Source: Nocardia fluminea
Lineage (GTDB): Bacteria > Actinomycetota > Actinomycetes > Mycobacteriales > Mycobacteriaceae
Direction of reading: 5' to 3'
DNA: 64,000 bases
Assembly: GCF_002846365.1 (NCBI RefSeq)
Contig: NZ_PJMW01000001.1
Location: 744,001 to 808,000, forward strand
In this document: positions 17,739 to 25,852 of the stretch, one piece after another
How positions within the stretch are numbered: position 1 is the first letter of the stretch
How the letters are laid out: every line of letters starts with the position of its first letter
The notes under the pieces: model-generated
The model's input: only the letters and a program-made list of their open reading frames with translations
The model's database searches: none
Told to the model about the DNA's origin: nothing
Made by a program: the position numbers and the translations under genes

Positions 17739-18107
17739 ATGCCCGTCACCGGTCCCGACTTCCTCTCACTGCAAGCGCGCGACCTCGCCGCTTCGCAGGC
17801 GTTCTACGAGCGGTATCTCGGCCTCGTCCGCTCACAGACCGGGCCCCCGCACGCCGTCGTCTTCGAGACGAAACCGATCGCGTTCGCGTTGCGCGACATC
17901 GTCCCCGGCACCGATCTCGCCTCTGTCGCTCAGCCCGGCATCGGCGCCGCGATCTGGCTCCACGCCACGAACGCGCAGGCCGTTCACGATGCTCTCGCCG
18001 CCGACGGTCACACCATCGTCTCCGCACCGATCGACGGCCCCTTCGGCCGCACCTTCACCTTCGCCGACCCCGACGGCTACCACATCACTGTCCACGACCG
18101 CGCCTGA
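17739..18107 (+). CDS. VOC-family (glyoxalase/bleomycin resistance-like) protein
   Basis: This 122-aa vicinal-oxygen-chelate protein begins MPVTGPDFLSLQARDLAASQ and has YERYLGLVRSQTGPPHAVV, VHDALAADGHTIVSAPIDGP and FTFADPDGYHITVHD, so both beta-alpha-beta-beta-beta halves are present. AGGAG precedes the ATG. It is the only gene under the twin palindromes and so is the likely MarR target. Candidate roles are antibiotic or electrophile resistance, or a small dioxygenase or isomerase activity. The sequence does not decide between them. Confidence 0.82.
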   Translation: MPVTGPDFLSLQARDLAASQAFYERYLGLVRSQTGPPHAVVFETKPIAFALRDIVPGTDLASVAQPGIGAAIWLHATNAQAVHDALAADGHTIVSAPIDGPFGRTFTFADPDGYHITVHDRA

Positions 18108-18162
18108 CAGACCGTCGGGCTCAACCCAACCGCCGCCTGGAGGAAACCTTCCCGCACGCGGG

Positions 18163-18807
18163 TCAGCGGGTGCTGACGCAGACCACGTAGCGGCGCTCGT
18201 CGTAGACGACACCGCGGTCGCCGATCGTGCAGACGTTCACATCCGTTGTGTCGTGCCGGATCTCGAGGACGCGGACCCGACCGGGAACGTCGGCGGCGCA
18301 GTCCACGTGCCTTGCCGCATCCCCCGCCATGTCGAGGCATTCGCCGACGGTCCAATCGATATCCAGGCACAGGGTCTGGTCCACGCCGCCGGGCAGTGTC
18401 CGAGGTTGGGCGCGGTCGACATCGCCCGGGCAGTGACCGCCGGCCGACGCCAATTCCGTCACCTTGTAGCGGGAGTTGATGTCGCCGCACGCGACCTGGC
18501 GAATATCGGCCGGGCTCGCATTCAAATCCACACAATCGCCGACACTCAGTTCGACCCAGGGAATCTTCGTCGCGGACTTGGTCAATGTGGAGGCGACACT
18601 TCCAGAAAGCTCATCAATAGTTCCCAGCGGTTGAGTAGTTGAAACCTCGGTCGGCAAAGTTTCTGCGGCCGAGGCATTCTCGGGCCCGTCGGCCTCCTCC
18701 GCGGCGAATCCCACCGCGACGGAAAGCGCCAGATAAAACGCGCCTGCCAGGGCAAACACCGCCCCCACCGACACGCTGACCAGGGCTAGATTCTTCCGAC
18801 GCACCAT
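18163..18807 (-). CDS. LppU-like membrane-anchored/exported protein
   Basis: This 214-aa protein has one N-terminal hydrophobic segment (LALVSVSVGAVFALAGAFYL, about residues 7-33), a low-complexity linker, then a Cys-rich exported domain with VGDCVDL, QVACGD, GHCPGDV, LCLDIDW, GECLDM and YVVCVS. The pattern of paired cysteines in repeated VGDC/VxC units resembles the mycobacterial LppU/septum-formation-type domain. No lipobox cysteine is seen, so anchoring would be by the transmembrane helix. Function is unknown. Confidence 0.65.
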   Translation of the reverse strand: MVRRKNLALVSVSVGAVFALAGAFYLALSVAVGFAAEEADGPENASAAETLPTEVSTTQPLGTIDELSGSVASTLTKSATKIPWVELSVGDCVDLNASPADIRQVACGDINSRYKVTELASAGGHCPGDVDRAQPRTLPGGVDQTLCLDIDWTVGECLDMAGDAARHVDCAADVPGRVRVLEIRHDTTDVNVCTIGDRGVVYDERRYVVCVSTR

Positions 18808-19083
18808 CCGTGTTGTCCCTACTCATCCGCTGGATGTCCCCGACCGACATCCCACTCGCCTGACAGTTCTTACACGGCACACACGAAGGTGTCGAATTGT
18901 GAATCTTTGTCTTTTAACACTGAGAATTACTGGTCCAGCGCCCAATTCGACCGGGTTCACCGATCGCTGGAAAAGGGTGCTAATGTCTGCCCGATCTCAC
19001 TGGCGGACAACATGGTTCGCGCCCCGAGCGGCGGCGCGCCGTTTGGCCGCGCAATCTTTCGTGCTGCGTAAAGGAATTCCCTG

Positions 19084-19695
19084 ATGAAACTCGGTTTCTT
19101 CCCTGCTGCCACGCTCCTGGTCGGCACCGCCGTCTGGATCACCGCGGCGACCGCCGCCGCGCAGCCGGTCGCACCGCCGCCGCCCGAAGCCACCACGTCC
19201 GGGGTCGACCAGTCCGTGCACTACGAGGCGACCCTCACCGAGTTCTCCCGGGTGCTGACCACCACCGTCGCCGGCGGCACCTTCACCACCACCGAAGACA
19301 ACACCGCGGTTACCCTCATCGCCGACTCCGGCGCCGTCGTCACCCGAATCCCGCTCATCTACCAGATCTCCGGCAAGGAGATGCGCGTGGCGCAGACGAT
19401 CTCCGACAACGGCCACCACCTCGTCCTCGCCCCGCAGCCGGCCGCGACCGCGGTCGGCGAGATGCAGGCCATCAGCCCCATGTCCCAGCTGACGAACGAG
19501 ATCAACCGCAACGTGGTCGGCGTCATCGCAGGCGGCATCCTCGGCGGCCTCATCGGCACAGTCCTGGGCTTCGGCTTCCTCAGCATCATCACCGGCCCCG
19601 TCGGCCTGGTCCTCGGCGCGATCGCCGGCGGCTACGCCATGGGCGGCCAACCCTTCCTCGACGCCGTCACCGCCGCCGTCAGCGGCCAACCCTGA
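19084..19695 (+). CDS. Secreted/membrane protein with glycine-rich hydrophobic C-terminus
   Basis: This 203-aa protein starts with a signal peptide (residues 1-27, cut near TAAAQPV). It continues with a beta-rich exported region (VHYEATLTEFSRVLTTTVAG, ITRIPLIYQISGKEM-like strands) and ends with a long Gly/Ala/Ile hydrophobic stretch (about 145-185: GVIAGGILGGLIGTVLGFGF) that could insert in a membrane. The form is familiar from nocardial hypothetical proteins, but I do not recognise a function. AGGA precedes the ATG. An A+T-rich 276-bp region upstream (18808-19083) probably holds the promoter. Confidence 0.7.
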   Translation: MKLGFFPAATLLVGTAVWITAATAAAQPVAPPPPEATTSGVDQSVHYEATLTEFSRVLTTTVAGGTFTTTEDNTAVTLIADSGAVVTRIPLIYQISGKEMRVAQTISDNGHHLVLAPQPAATAVGEMQAISPMSQLTNEINRNVVGVIAGGILGGLIGTVLGFGFLSIITGPVGLVLGAIAGGYAMGGQPFLDAVTAAVSGQP

Positions 19696-19707
19696 CCCAC
19701 CGCCGTC

Positions 19708-19733
19708 CCCGGCCGCGTTTCTACGCGGCCGGG
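19708..19733 (+). terminator. Terminator after exported protein gene
   Basis: CCCGGCCGCG (19708-19717) pairs with CGCGGCCGGG (19724-19733) around TTTCTA, 13 bases after the stop. Confidence 0.65.
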
Positions 19734-19884
19734 TTCGAACAGGTGCCGACAACTTCGCTGATGTGACGCCCAGACCATCGGCGCTTTCGGCGGTCGCGGC
19801 CTCACGCCGAATATCGGGCCCACGCTGCTGAGGCGAGCGCTGACGAATGGACCTGGTGGATTCGGCCGTGATAGGAGAGTTGTC

Positions 19885-19968
19885 ATGTTGTCGACATCGT
19901 CCGTTCGCCGGAGAACGAGCTCGCCTGTGCCTCACGCGAGTTCGGCAGGGTGGTGTCGGGGGCGGTGA
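19885..19968 (+). other. Possible 27-codon leader ORF coupled to acyltransferase gene
   Basis: An ATG at 19885 preceded by a good GGAGAG ribosome binding site opens a 27-codon frame (MLSTSSVRRRTSSPVPHASS...) whose TGA overlaps the in-frame GTG at 19965 of the acyltransferase gene (GTGA). It could be a translated leader. Alternatively, it is the true N-terminus separated by a frameshift, since the acyltransferase lacks a good ribosome binding site of its own. Confidence 0.35.
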
Positions 19969-22082
19969 CCGATGTCGACGCCGATTCGATCCACGCGGGC
20001 GAACCGGTTCGCCTCACCGCGACGCGAAGCGATCGCGGGTCGGGGTACCGCTTCGATCTGGACGGGTTGCGGGGTCTCGCGATCGCGTTGGTCGTGGTCT
20101 TCCATGTGTGGTTCGGTCGTGTTTCCGGTGGTGTAGACGTCTTTTTGGTGCTTTCGGGATTCTTCTTCACGGGCTTGCTGCTGCGTCGGGCGGAGTCGGC
20201 GCAACCGTTCTGGGCTTGGTCGATCGTGCGCCGCACGCTGCGACGACTCGTCCCGGCCATGGCAGTCGTCCTGGCGGCGGTTGTCGTCGCGACGGTGCTG
20301 TTGCTGCCGTATACGCAGTGGTCGACGGCGGCGGCGCAAGTTCTGTCTTCGCTGTTCTACTACCAGAACTGGCAGCTCGCCCTCACCTGGTCGGATTACC
20401 TGGCCGCTGATCCTTCGGTGAGCCCGCTGCAACATCTCTGGTCGATGTCGGTGCAGGGACAGTTCTATCTGGCCGCGCTGCTGGCGGTCGCGGCTGCCGC
20501 GTGGTGGTGCGCGCGGTTCTCATCACCCGGTCGGCTTCGCCCCGCTGTCGGTGCTGTCGTGGTCGCGGTGTCGGTGGCCTCCTTCGTCTACGCGGCCTAC
20601 GGCGTCGCCACGAACCAGGGCTGGAACTATTACGACAGCTTCGCCCGTGGGTGGGAGTTGCTGGTCGGCGCCGGGCTAGCCGTCTGCGCGCCGTCGCTGG
20701 TGTTGTGGCGGCCGGTGCGCGTCGCGCTCTCGGTATTCGGTGTGCTCGGTGTCGTGCTGTGCGGCTGGCTCATCATCGACGGCGCCAACCGGTTTCCCGG
20801 TCCCGCGGCCCTGCTCCCGGTGTGCGCGACGGCTGCGGTGATCCTTTCGGCGACGCAGCTGCGGTTCGCCGATTGGCCCTGGCCGAACCGGCTTCTCGCG
20901 CACCCGGCCATGCGGTGGCTCGGCGATATCGCCTACCCCCTGTACCTGTGGCATTGGCCGATCCTGATCTTCTTCCTCACCGAAGGTGGAAACACCCACG
21001 CCGGTCTCGTCGGCGGTGTCGGGGTGATCGGACTGTCGGTCGTTCTGGCCTGGTTGACGCACCGGTTCGTCGAACAGCCACTGCGGCAACGTACTTCGCC
21101 GGCCGACAGCGAGGATGCCGGGTACGCACGATCGCGGCACCTCGTCGCGTCCGCGGTCGCGGTGTTGCTGGCGGCGACCGTCACCGTCGCCGCCGGCTGG
21201 CAGTTCACAGCGGTCCAGGTCAAGCCGCCGGTCGCGGTCGGGGGGCCCGCCCCGGCGAAGTACCCCGGCGCGGAGGCATTGGCCTCCGGCGCTGTGACAC
21301 CCGACGAGCCGATGCGACCCTCCGTCTTCGCGGCTTCCGCCGACGTCCCCCCGCCCACCGCCGACGGGTGCATCGCGGACTGGGACACCCGCGACGTCGT
21401 CACCTGTACCTATGGCGACCCGGATGCTGATCGAACACTGGCACTGGCCGGGAGTTCCCATGCCGAACACTGGCTGCCCGCACTCCAGGTGCTCGCCATC
21501 GAACACTCGTTCCGCATCCAGGTGTATCTGAAGATGGGCTGCCCGCTCACGCTCGCCGAGGACGCCACCGACAAAGGTGAGCCCATCCCGGATTGCCGGG
21601 ACTGGTCGGCCGAAGTAATCGACCGCCTCGATGCCGACCGGCCCGACTGGGTGTTCACCACCGGTACCCGGCCCAGTGACGAGGGCGGCGACGAGACTCC
21701 CGCCGACTATCTCGACGTCTGGGCGGCACTGTCGGACCGCGGCCTCAACGTGATCGCCATCCGCGACACCCCGTGGCTGCGTCGCGGAACCGTCCGATAC
21801 AAAGCCACCGATTGCTTGGCCGGGGGCGGGAACCGGATCAGCTGTGGCATGCGCCGCGAGGACGCGCTCGACCCGGTCAACCCAGGACTGGTACCTGCCT
21901 CGGCCTTTCCCAGCGTCTTCCCGATCGACCTGACGAACGCGGTCTGCGAACCGACAATCTGCGCGGTAGCGGAAGGCAACATCCTGATCTACCACGACGA
22001 ACACCACCTGACCGCGAGCTACTCCCGATCCCTGGCCGGGCCACTCGGCCGGGCGCTGCAACCGATCCTCGGGTGGTGGTGA
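19950..22082 (+). CDS. OafA-type membrane acyltransferase with C-terminal SGNH domain
   Basis: This 710-aa protein has an acyltransferase-3 N-terminal half (FDLDGLRGLAIALVVVFHVW, GGVDVFLVLSGFFFTGLLLR, then about ten membrane helices to residue 390, including YPLYLWHWPILIFF). It is followed by a linker and a periplasmic-side SGNH-like domain (LALAGSSHAEHWLPALQVLA, YHDEHHLTASYS). Proteins of this layout O-acetylate or O-acylate cell-envelope glycans. The start is uncertain: GTG codons at 19950, 19953 and 19965 all lack a good ribosome binding site, while an ATG at 19885 in another frame has one. Confidence 0.85.
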   Translation: MVSGAVTDVDADSIHAGEPVRLTATRSDRGSGYRFDLDGLRGLAIALVVVFHVWFGRVSGGVDVFLVLSGFFFTGLLLRRAESAQPFWAWSIVRRTLRRLVPAMAVVLAAVVVATVLLLPYTQWSTAAAQVLSSLFYYQNWQLALTWSDYLAADPSVSPLQHLWSMSVQGQFYLAALLAVAAAAWWCARFSSPGRLRPAVGAVVVAVSVASFVYAAYGVATNQGWNYYDSFARGWELLVGAGLAVCAPSLVLWRPVRVALSVFGVLGVVLCGWLIIDGANRFPGPAALLPVCATAAVILSATQLRFADWPWPNRLLAHPAMRWLGDIAYPLYLWHWPILIFFLTEGGNTHAGLVGGVGVIGLSVVLAWLTHRFVEQPLRQRTSPADSEDAGYARSRHLVASAVAVLLAATVTVAAGWQFTAVQVKPPVAVGGPAPAKYPGAEALASGAVTPDEPMRPSVFAASADVPPPTADGCIADWDTRDVVTCTYGDPDADRTLALAGSSHAEHWLPALQVLAIEHSFRIQVYLKMGCPLTLAEDATDKGEPIPDCRDWSAEVIDRLDADRPDWVFTTGTRPSDEGGDETPADYLDVWAALSDRGLNVIAIRDTPWLRRGTVRYKATDCLAGGGNRISCGMRREDALDPVNPGLVPASAFPSVFPIDLTNAVCEPTICAVAEGNILIYHDEHHLTASYSRSLAGPLGRALQPILGWW

Positions 22083-22177
22083 GGCGCGCCGCTGGATCCG
22101 ATCGCCCTACGTCATCGTCGGCCGACGGCGGAGGCGATACGGTGCAGGTTCAGCGGCGATCGAGAGGGGTCCTACCG

Positions 22178-23083
22178 GTGGCACGTGACGGAAGGCGTCG
22201 CCTTGCCGGACTCGGTGTGGTCGCGGTGTTCGTCCTCGCCCTCGGGTATCTCGCCACAGAACTGTCCGTACCGGCCGAGACGACCGCCGCGGAAGCCGCG
22301 CCGATTCCGCAGTCGCCGATGCGGATCAGCTACGGAAACTCACCGGAGACTTTCGGTGACCTCTATCTGCCACCGGCATCGAACACACGGTTGCCCGTGG
22401 TGGTGCTGGTCCACGGCGGCGGATGGGCCCAGAACCGTACCCTCGCACAATTCGACGCCCATGCCCGGGCGCTGGCAGCGGACGGCGTCGCGGTGTGGAA
22501 CATCGAGTATCGCCGGGTGAACGGTGGCGGCGGCTGGCCGGTCACCCTCACCGATGTCGATGACGCCGTCGACGCGCTGGCGAACACCGTCGCACCACGC
22601 CTAGGTAACCTGCTCGACCTACAGCGGGTCCACCTCGCCGGACACTCGGCCGGCGGACAGCTAGCCGCGTGGACCGCCGGATCAGCTGTGCCACAGAGAC
22701 ATCCCGCTCTGCGCATCCGCAGCCTCACTCTCATGGCGGCGGTACTCGACTTGGAGCTGGCGGTCACCGAGGGCCGGGATTCGTTCGTCCCGAAACTCCT
22801 CGGCGGTACACCCGCGGAGGTACCCGACCGCTACCGCAACGCCTCCCCCGTCCACCACCTCCCGGCGAACGACATCCGCGTCACCGCGTTGCACGGTGAG
22901 AACGACCGAGTCGTGGCACCGATGCAGAGCCATCGCTACGTCGAAGCCGTCACGCGCGCCGGTGGCACCGCCGACGTGCGGATCCTGTCCGGAACCGGAC
23001 ACGGTGAATTCGCCGACGCCGAGTCGCCATCATGGAAAACAGCGCGCGACAGCATCATCGGCTACGTAGGTGCCGTCAACTGA
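22178..23083 (+). CDS. Membrane-anchored alpha/beta hydrolase (esterase/lipase)
   Basis: This 301-aa protein has an N-terminal hydrophobic anchor or signal (LAGLGVVAVFVLALGYLA). A hydrolase domain follows with the oxyanion motif VLVHGGGWAQN, nucleophile GHSAGGQLAAW, an acid in ALHGENDRVV and a histidine in GTGHGEFAD. It resembles exported carboxylesterases/BD-FAE-like hydrolases. The GTG at 22178 follows GAGGGG. An in-frame GTG at 22142 and a longer frame from 21773 overlap the acyltransferase gene and are less likely. Only about 95 bp separate it from the acyltransferase, so co-transcription is plausible. Confidence 0.8.
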   Translation: MARDGRRRLAGLGVVAVFVLALGYLATELSVPAETTAAEAAPIPQSPMRISYGNSPETFGDLYLPPASNTRLPVVVLVHGGGWAQNRTLAQFDAHARALAADGVAVWNIEYRRVNGGGGWPVTLTDVDDAVDALANTVAPRLGNLLDLQRVHLAGHSAGGQLAAWTAGSAVPQRHPALRIRSLTLMAAVLDLELAVTEGRDSFVPKLLGGTPAEVPDRYRNASPVHHLPANDIRVTALHGENDRVVAPMQSHRYVEAVTRAGGTADVRILSGTGHGEFADAESPSWKTARDSIIGYVGAVN

Positions 23084-23123
23084 CCGCACTGCCAGCGCGG
23101 CCACCCAAATATAGCCATTTGAT

Positions 23124-23137
23124 TGGACAAGTGTCTA
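23124..23137. promoter_or_regulatory. TGGACA-NN-TGTCT element upstream of SnoaL-like/mscR genes
   Basis: TGGACAAGTGTCTA is a near-perfect palindrome about 100 bp upstream of the start at 23230. The same TGGACA-NN-TGTCT unit recurs at 30200-30213 upstream of the ALDH and LLM genes, which suggests a shared operator for this catabolic region. I propose the TetR protein at 35732 as a candidate ligand-responsive binder. Confidence 0.45.
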
Positions 23138-23229
23138 TACACTGGTTTATCCACTGTGTACCGTACGAGTATCACCAAGGCTCGGCGCCGTACGGCGCCG
23201 AGCCCGCTGCACAGAACGGAGCCATGCTC

Positions 23230-23781
23230 ATGTCATTCCCCCGCGCCGAACTCGACGAAATGATCCAACGGTGGTTGCAGGCGAACGTCGAGTGCGAGAA
23301 GGCAGGTGACTGGCGGCCGCTGGCGGAGTTCTATACCGAGGACGCCACCTACGGCTGGAACTACGGGCCCAAGCACGACTTCATGGCCATCGGCCGCACC
23401 GAGATCCGCGACTACGCCATCGGGCTGGAAATGGACGGTCTCGAGGGCTGGACCTACCCCTACCAGGCCTGGGTCACCGACGAGAAGACCGGCGACATGC
23501 TCGGCCTGTGGAAGCAGGTCTGCGAGGTCAAACGTGCCGACGGCACGAACTACTCTCTCGACGGCATCCAGGGCAGCTGGTTCAAATACGGCGGCGACTT
23601 CCAATGGAAGTGGCAGCGCGACTTCTTCGACTACGGCAACCTGACGGTGTTGTTCACCGAGATGATCACCAACAACGACCTGCCGGCCGGGGTGAACAAG
23701 CGCATCGAGCGAGTGATCAACTCCAAGGGCAACCTGCCGGGCTGGTACCGCATCGGCACCTCCCCTGTTCCGCTGTGGTGA
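23230..23781 (+). CDS. NTF2/SnoaL-like protein
   Basis: This 183-aa protein ([20 protein letters not shown]) shows the NTF2-like pattern: an N-terminal helix, [19 protein letters not shown], then [17 protein letters not shown] and strands rich in Trp/Tyr/Phe ([20 protein letters not shown]). It ends [13 protein letters not shown] lies nine bases before the ATG at 23230. An ATG two codons upstream is also possible. It stands first in a plus-strand run with mscR and an LLM oxidoreductase, 52 bp before mscR. Function is unknown. A fold-level role as an isomerase or hydratase in ring or alcohol catabolism is only a guess. Confidence 0.75.
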   Translation: MSFPRAELDEMIQRWLQANVECEKAGDWRPLAEFYTEDATYGWNYGPKHDFMAIGRTEIRDYAIGLEMDGLEGWTYPYQAWVTDEKTGDMLGLWKQVCEVKRADGTNYSLDGIQGSWFKYGGDFQWKWQRDFFDYGNLTVLFTEMITNNDLPAGVNKRIERVINSKGNLPGWYRIGTSPVPLW

Positions 23782-23833
23782 CGCCGAGACATCGTGTCGG
23801 TGCCGCACAACACATCGGGAAGGAGCGGGAACA

Positions 23834-24919
23834 GTGACCGAAACAGTGCGGGGCGTAGTCGCGCGCCGAGCCGGTGCCGAGGTGGAGATGGTCGACATCA
23901 TCATCCCGGAACCCGGACCCCATGATGTCGTCGTCGAGGTGCTGGCCTGCGGGGTCTGCCACACCGACCTCACCTACCGCGAAGGCGGGATCAACGACGA
24001 GTTTCCGTTCCTGCTCGGCCACGAAGCAGCCGGAATCATCGATCGGATCGGCGCCGACGTAACCCACGTCGCCGTAGGCGATTTCGTGGTTCTGAACTGG
24101 CGTGCGGTCTGCGGCAGTTGCCGCGCCTGCCGTCGCGGCCGGCCCTGGTATTGCTTCGATACCTTCAATTCCGAGCAGAAGATGACACTCGGCGACGGGT
24201 CACCGCTCACCCCCGCGCTCGGCATCGGCGCTTTCGCGGACAAGACCCTCGTGCACGAAAAACAGTGCACCGTCATCGACTCCACTACCGATCCGGCCGT
24301 GGCCGGTCTGCTGGGCTGCGGGGTGATGGCCGGGTTGGGGGCCGCGCTCAACACCGGAAACGTCGGCCGCGGCGACTCGGTCGCCGTCATCGGCTGTGGC
24401 GGCGTCGGCGCCGCCGCGATCGCCGGGGCGCGCTTGGCGGGCGCGAGCACCATCATCGCCGTCGACCGTGATCCGGCCAAACTGACCGGCGCGACGACGC
24501 TGGGAGCGACCCACACCGTGGATGCCGCGACCGAGGATCCCGTCGAGCGGATCCGTGAGCTCACCCAGGGTTTCGGCGCCGACGTCGTGATCGACGCGGT
24601 GGGCCGTCCCGAGACGTGGAAGCAGGCGTTCTACGCCCGCGATCTGGCCGGAACAGTCGTCCTCGTCGGGGTGCCGACGCCGCAGATGCAGCTGGACATG
24701 CCGCTACTGGACTTCTTCTCCCACGGCGGCGCGCTGAAATCCTCCTGGTACGGCGACTGCCTCCCGGAGCGCGATTTCCCGGCGCTGATCGAACTCTATC
24801 GCCAGCAGCGCCTGCCCCTCGACTTGTTCGTCACGGAACGAATCGGCCTGGCCGATGTCGAAAAAGCCTTCGAAACCATGAAATCCGGCCGCGTGCTGCG
24901 TTCCGTGGTGACGTGGTGA
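23834..24919 (+). CDS. mscR: S-(hydroxymethyl)mycothiol dehydrogenase
   Basis: This 361-aa zinc-dependent dehydrogenase closely matches actinobacterial mycothiol-dependent formaldehyde dehydrogenase. It has catalytic zinc ligands Cys42 (GVCHTD) and His63 (LGHEAAG), structural cysteines 93/96/99/107 ([15 protein letters not shown]), the nucleotide motif [13 protein letters not shown] and the family-typical [20 protein letters not shown] and [14 protein letters not shown]. It oxidises the formaldehyde-mycothiol adduct with NAD, and related enzymes also act on long-chain alcohols and S-nitrosomycothiol. GGAG precedes the GTG start. Its presence implies a mycothiol producer. Here it may serve C1 units or aldehydes from the surrounding oxidations. 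Confidence 0.9.
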   Translation: MTETVRGVVARRAGAEVEMVDIIIPEPGPHDVVVEVLACGVCHTDLTYREGGINDEFPFLLGHEAAGIIDRIGADVTHVAVGDFVVLNWRAVCGSCRACRRGRPWYCFDTFNSEQKMTLGDGSPLTPALGIGAFADKTLVHEKQCTVIDSTTDPAVAGLLGCGVMAGLGAALNTGNVGRGDSVAVIGCGGVGAAAIAGARLAGASTIIAVDRDPAKLTGATTLGATHTVDAATEDPVERIRELTQGFGADVVIDAVGRPETWKQAFYARDLAGTVVLVGVPTPQMQLDMPLLDFFSHGGALKSSWYGDCLPERDFPALIELYRQQRLPLDLFVTERIGLADVEKAFETMKSGRVLRSVVTW

Positions 24920-24939
24920 ACCGGAAAGAGTTGACACTG

Positions 24940-25794
24940 ATGAAGTTCGGGATCGTCCTGTTCACCAGCGACCGCGGCATTCGGCCCGCGGTGGCCGCCC
25001 GGGCGGCGGAGGAACGTGGCTTCGCTTCGTTCTTCGTGCCCGAGCACACCCATATTCCGATCAAGCGGGAGGCGGCCCACCCCTCGACCGGCGACGCGTC
25101 GCTGCCCGATGACCGCTACACCCGGACCTTGGACCCGTGGGTGTCGCTGGCCATGGCGGCGGCGGTCACCGAGCGGATCGAGCTGTCCACCGCGGTGGCG
25201 TTGCCCGTCGAGCACGACCCCATCACCTTGGCCAAGACAGTCGCGACCCTGGATCACCTCTCCGACGGGCGGGTGACGCTCGGAGCCGGATTCGGCTGGA
25301 ACACCGATGAACTCACCGACCACGGGGTGCCGCCGAACAAGCGGCGCACCGTGCTGCGCGAGTACATCGAAGCGATGCGAGCGCTGTGGACCGAGGAGGA
25401 AGCCGCCTATCAGGGCGACTTCGTGTCGTTCGGACCGAGTTGGGCGTGGCCCAAACCTGTCCAGCGCCACGTCCCGGTCCTCATCGGCGCGGCCGGCACC
25501 GAGCGCACCTTCGAGTGGATCGCCCGCAACGCCGACGGCTGGATCACCACACCGACCGAAACCGATATCACCGCACGATTGGCGTTGCTGCACAAGATCT
25601 GGGGCGACGCCGGGCGCGGTGACCGGCCACGCGTGGTCGCACTGGATTTCAAACCCGATCCGGCCAAGTTGACGCTGTGGGCAGGCGCCGGGGTCACCGA
25701 TGTGCTCTACGGACTACCCGACCGCACCGAGACCGAGGTGCTGCACTATCTCGACCGGCTCTCGGCGAAACTCGCCGATCTCACCGGGCTCTGA
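24940..25794 (+). CDS. LLM-class F420-dependent oxidoreductase (TIGR03619-like)
   Basis: This 284-aa luciferase-like protein begins MKFGIVLFTSDRGIRPAVAA and has FASFFVPEHTHIPI, AVALPVEHDPITLAKTVATL, DHLSDGRVTLGAGFGWN and VPVLIGAAGTERTFEWIARN. The pattern fits the Rv2161c-like F420 subgroup. The ATG at 24940 is 20 bp after the mscR stop. The frame extends to 24616 only as a shadow of mscR. F420-dependent hydride transfer to an unsaturated or carbonyl substrate is the likely chemistry. The substrate is unknown. Confidence 0.85.
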   Translation: MKFGIVLFTSDRGIRPAVAARAAEERGFASFFVPEHTHIPIKREAAHPSTGDASLPDDRYTRTLDPWVSLAMAAAVTERIELSTAVALPVEHDPITLAKTVATLDHLSDGRVTLGAGFGWNTDELTDHGVPPNKRRTVLREYIEAMRALWTEEEAAYQGDFVSFGPSWAWPKPVQRHVPVLIGAAGTERTFEWIARNADGWITTPTETDITARLALLHKIWGDAGRGDRPRVVALDFKPDPAKLTLWAGAGVTDVLYGLPDRTETEVLHYLDRLSAKLADLTGL

Positions 25795-25816
25795 CCCGAG
25801 TACATATCCCCCGAGG

Positions 25817-25847
25817 CGCGGGCCGGGCTACTACAGCCCGGCCCGCG
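25817..25847. terminator. Bidirectional terminator between LLM and fprB-like genes
   Basis: CGCGGGCCGGGCT (25817-25829) pairs with AGCCCGGCCCGCG (25835-25847) around a 5-base loop, between the convergent genes ending at 25794 and 25853. Confidence 0.8.
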
Positions 25848-25852
25848 TCTCG

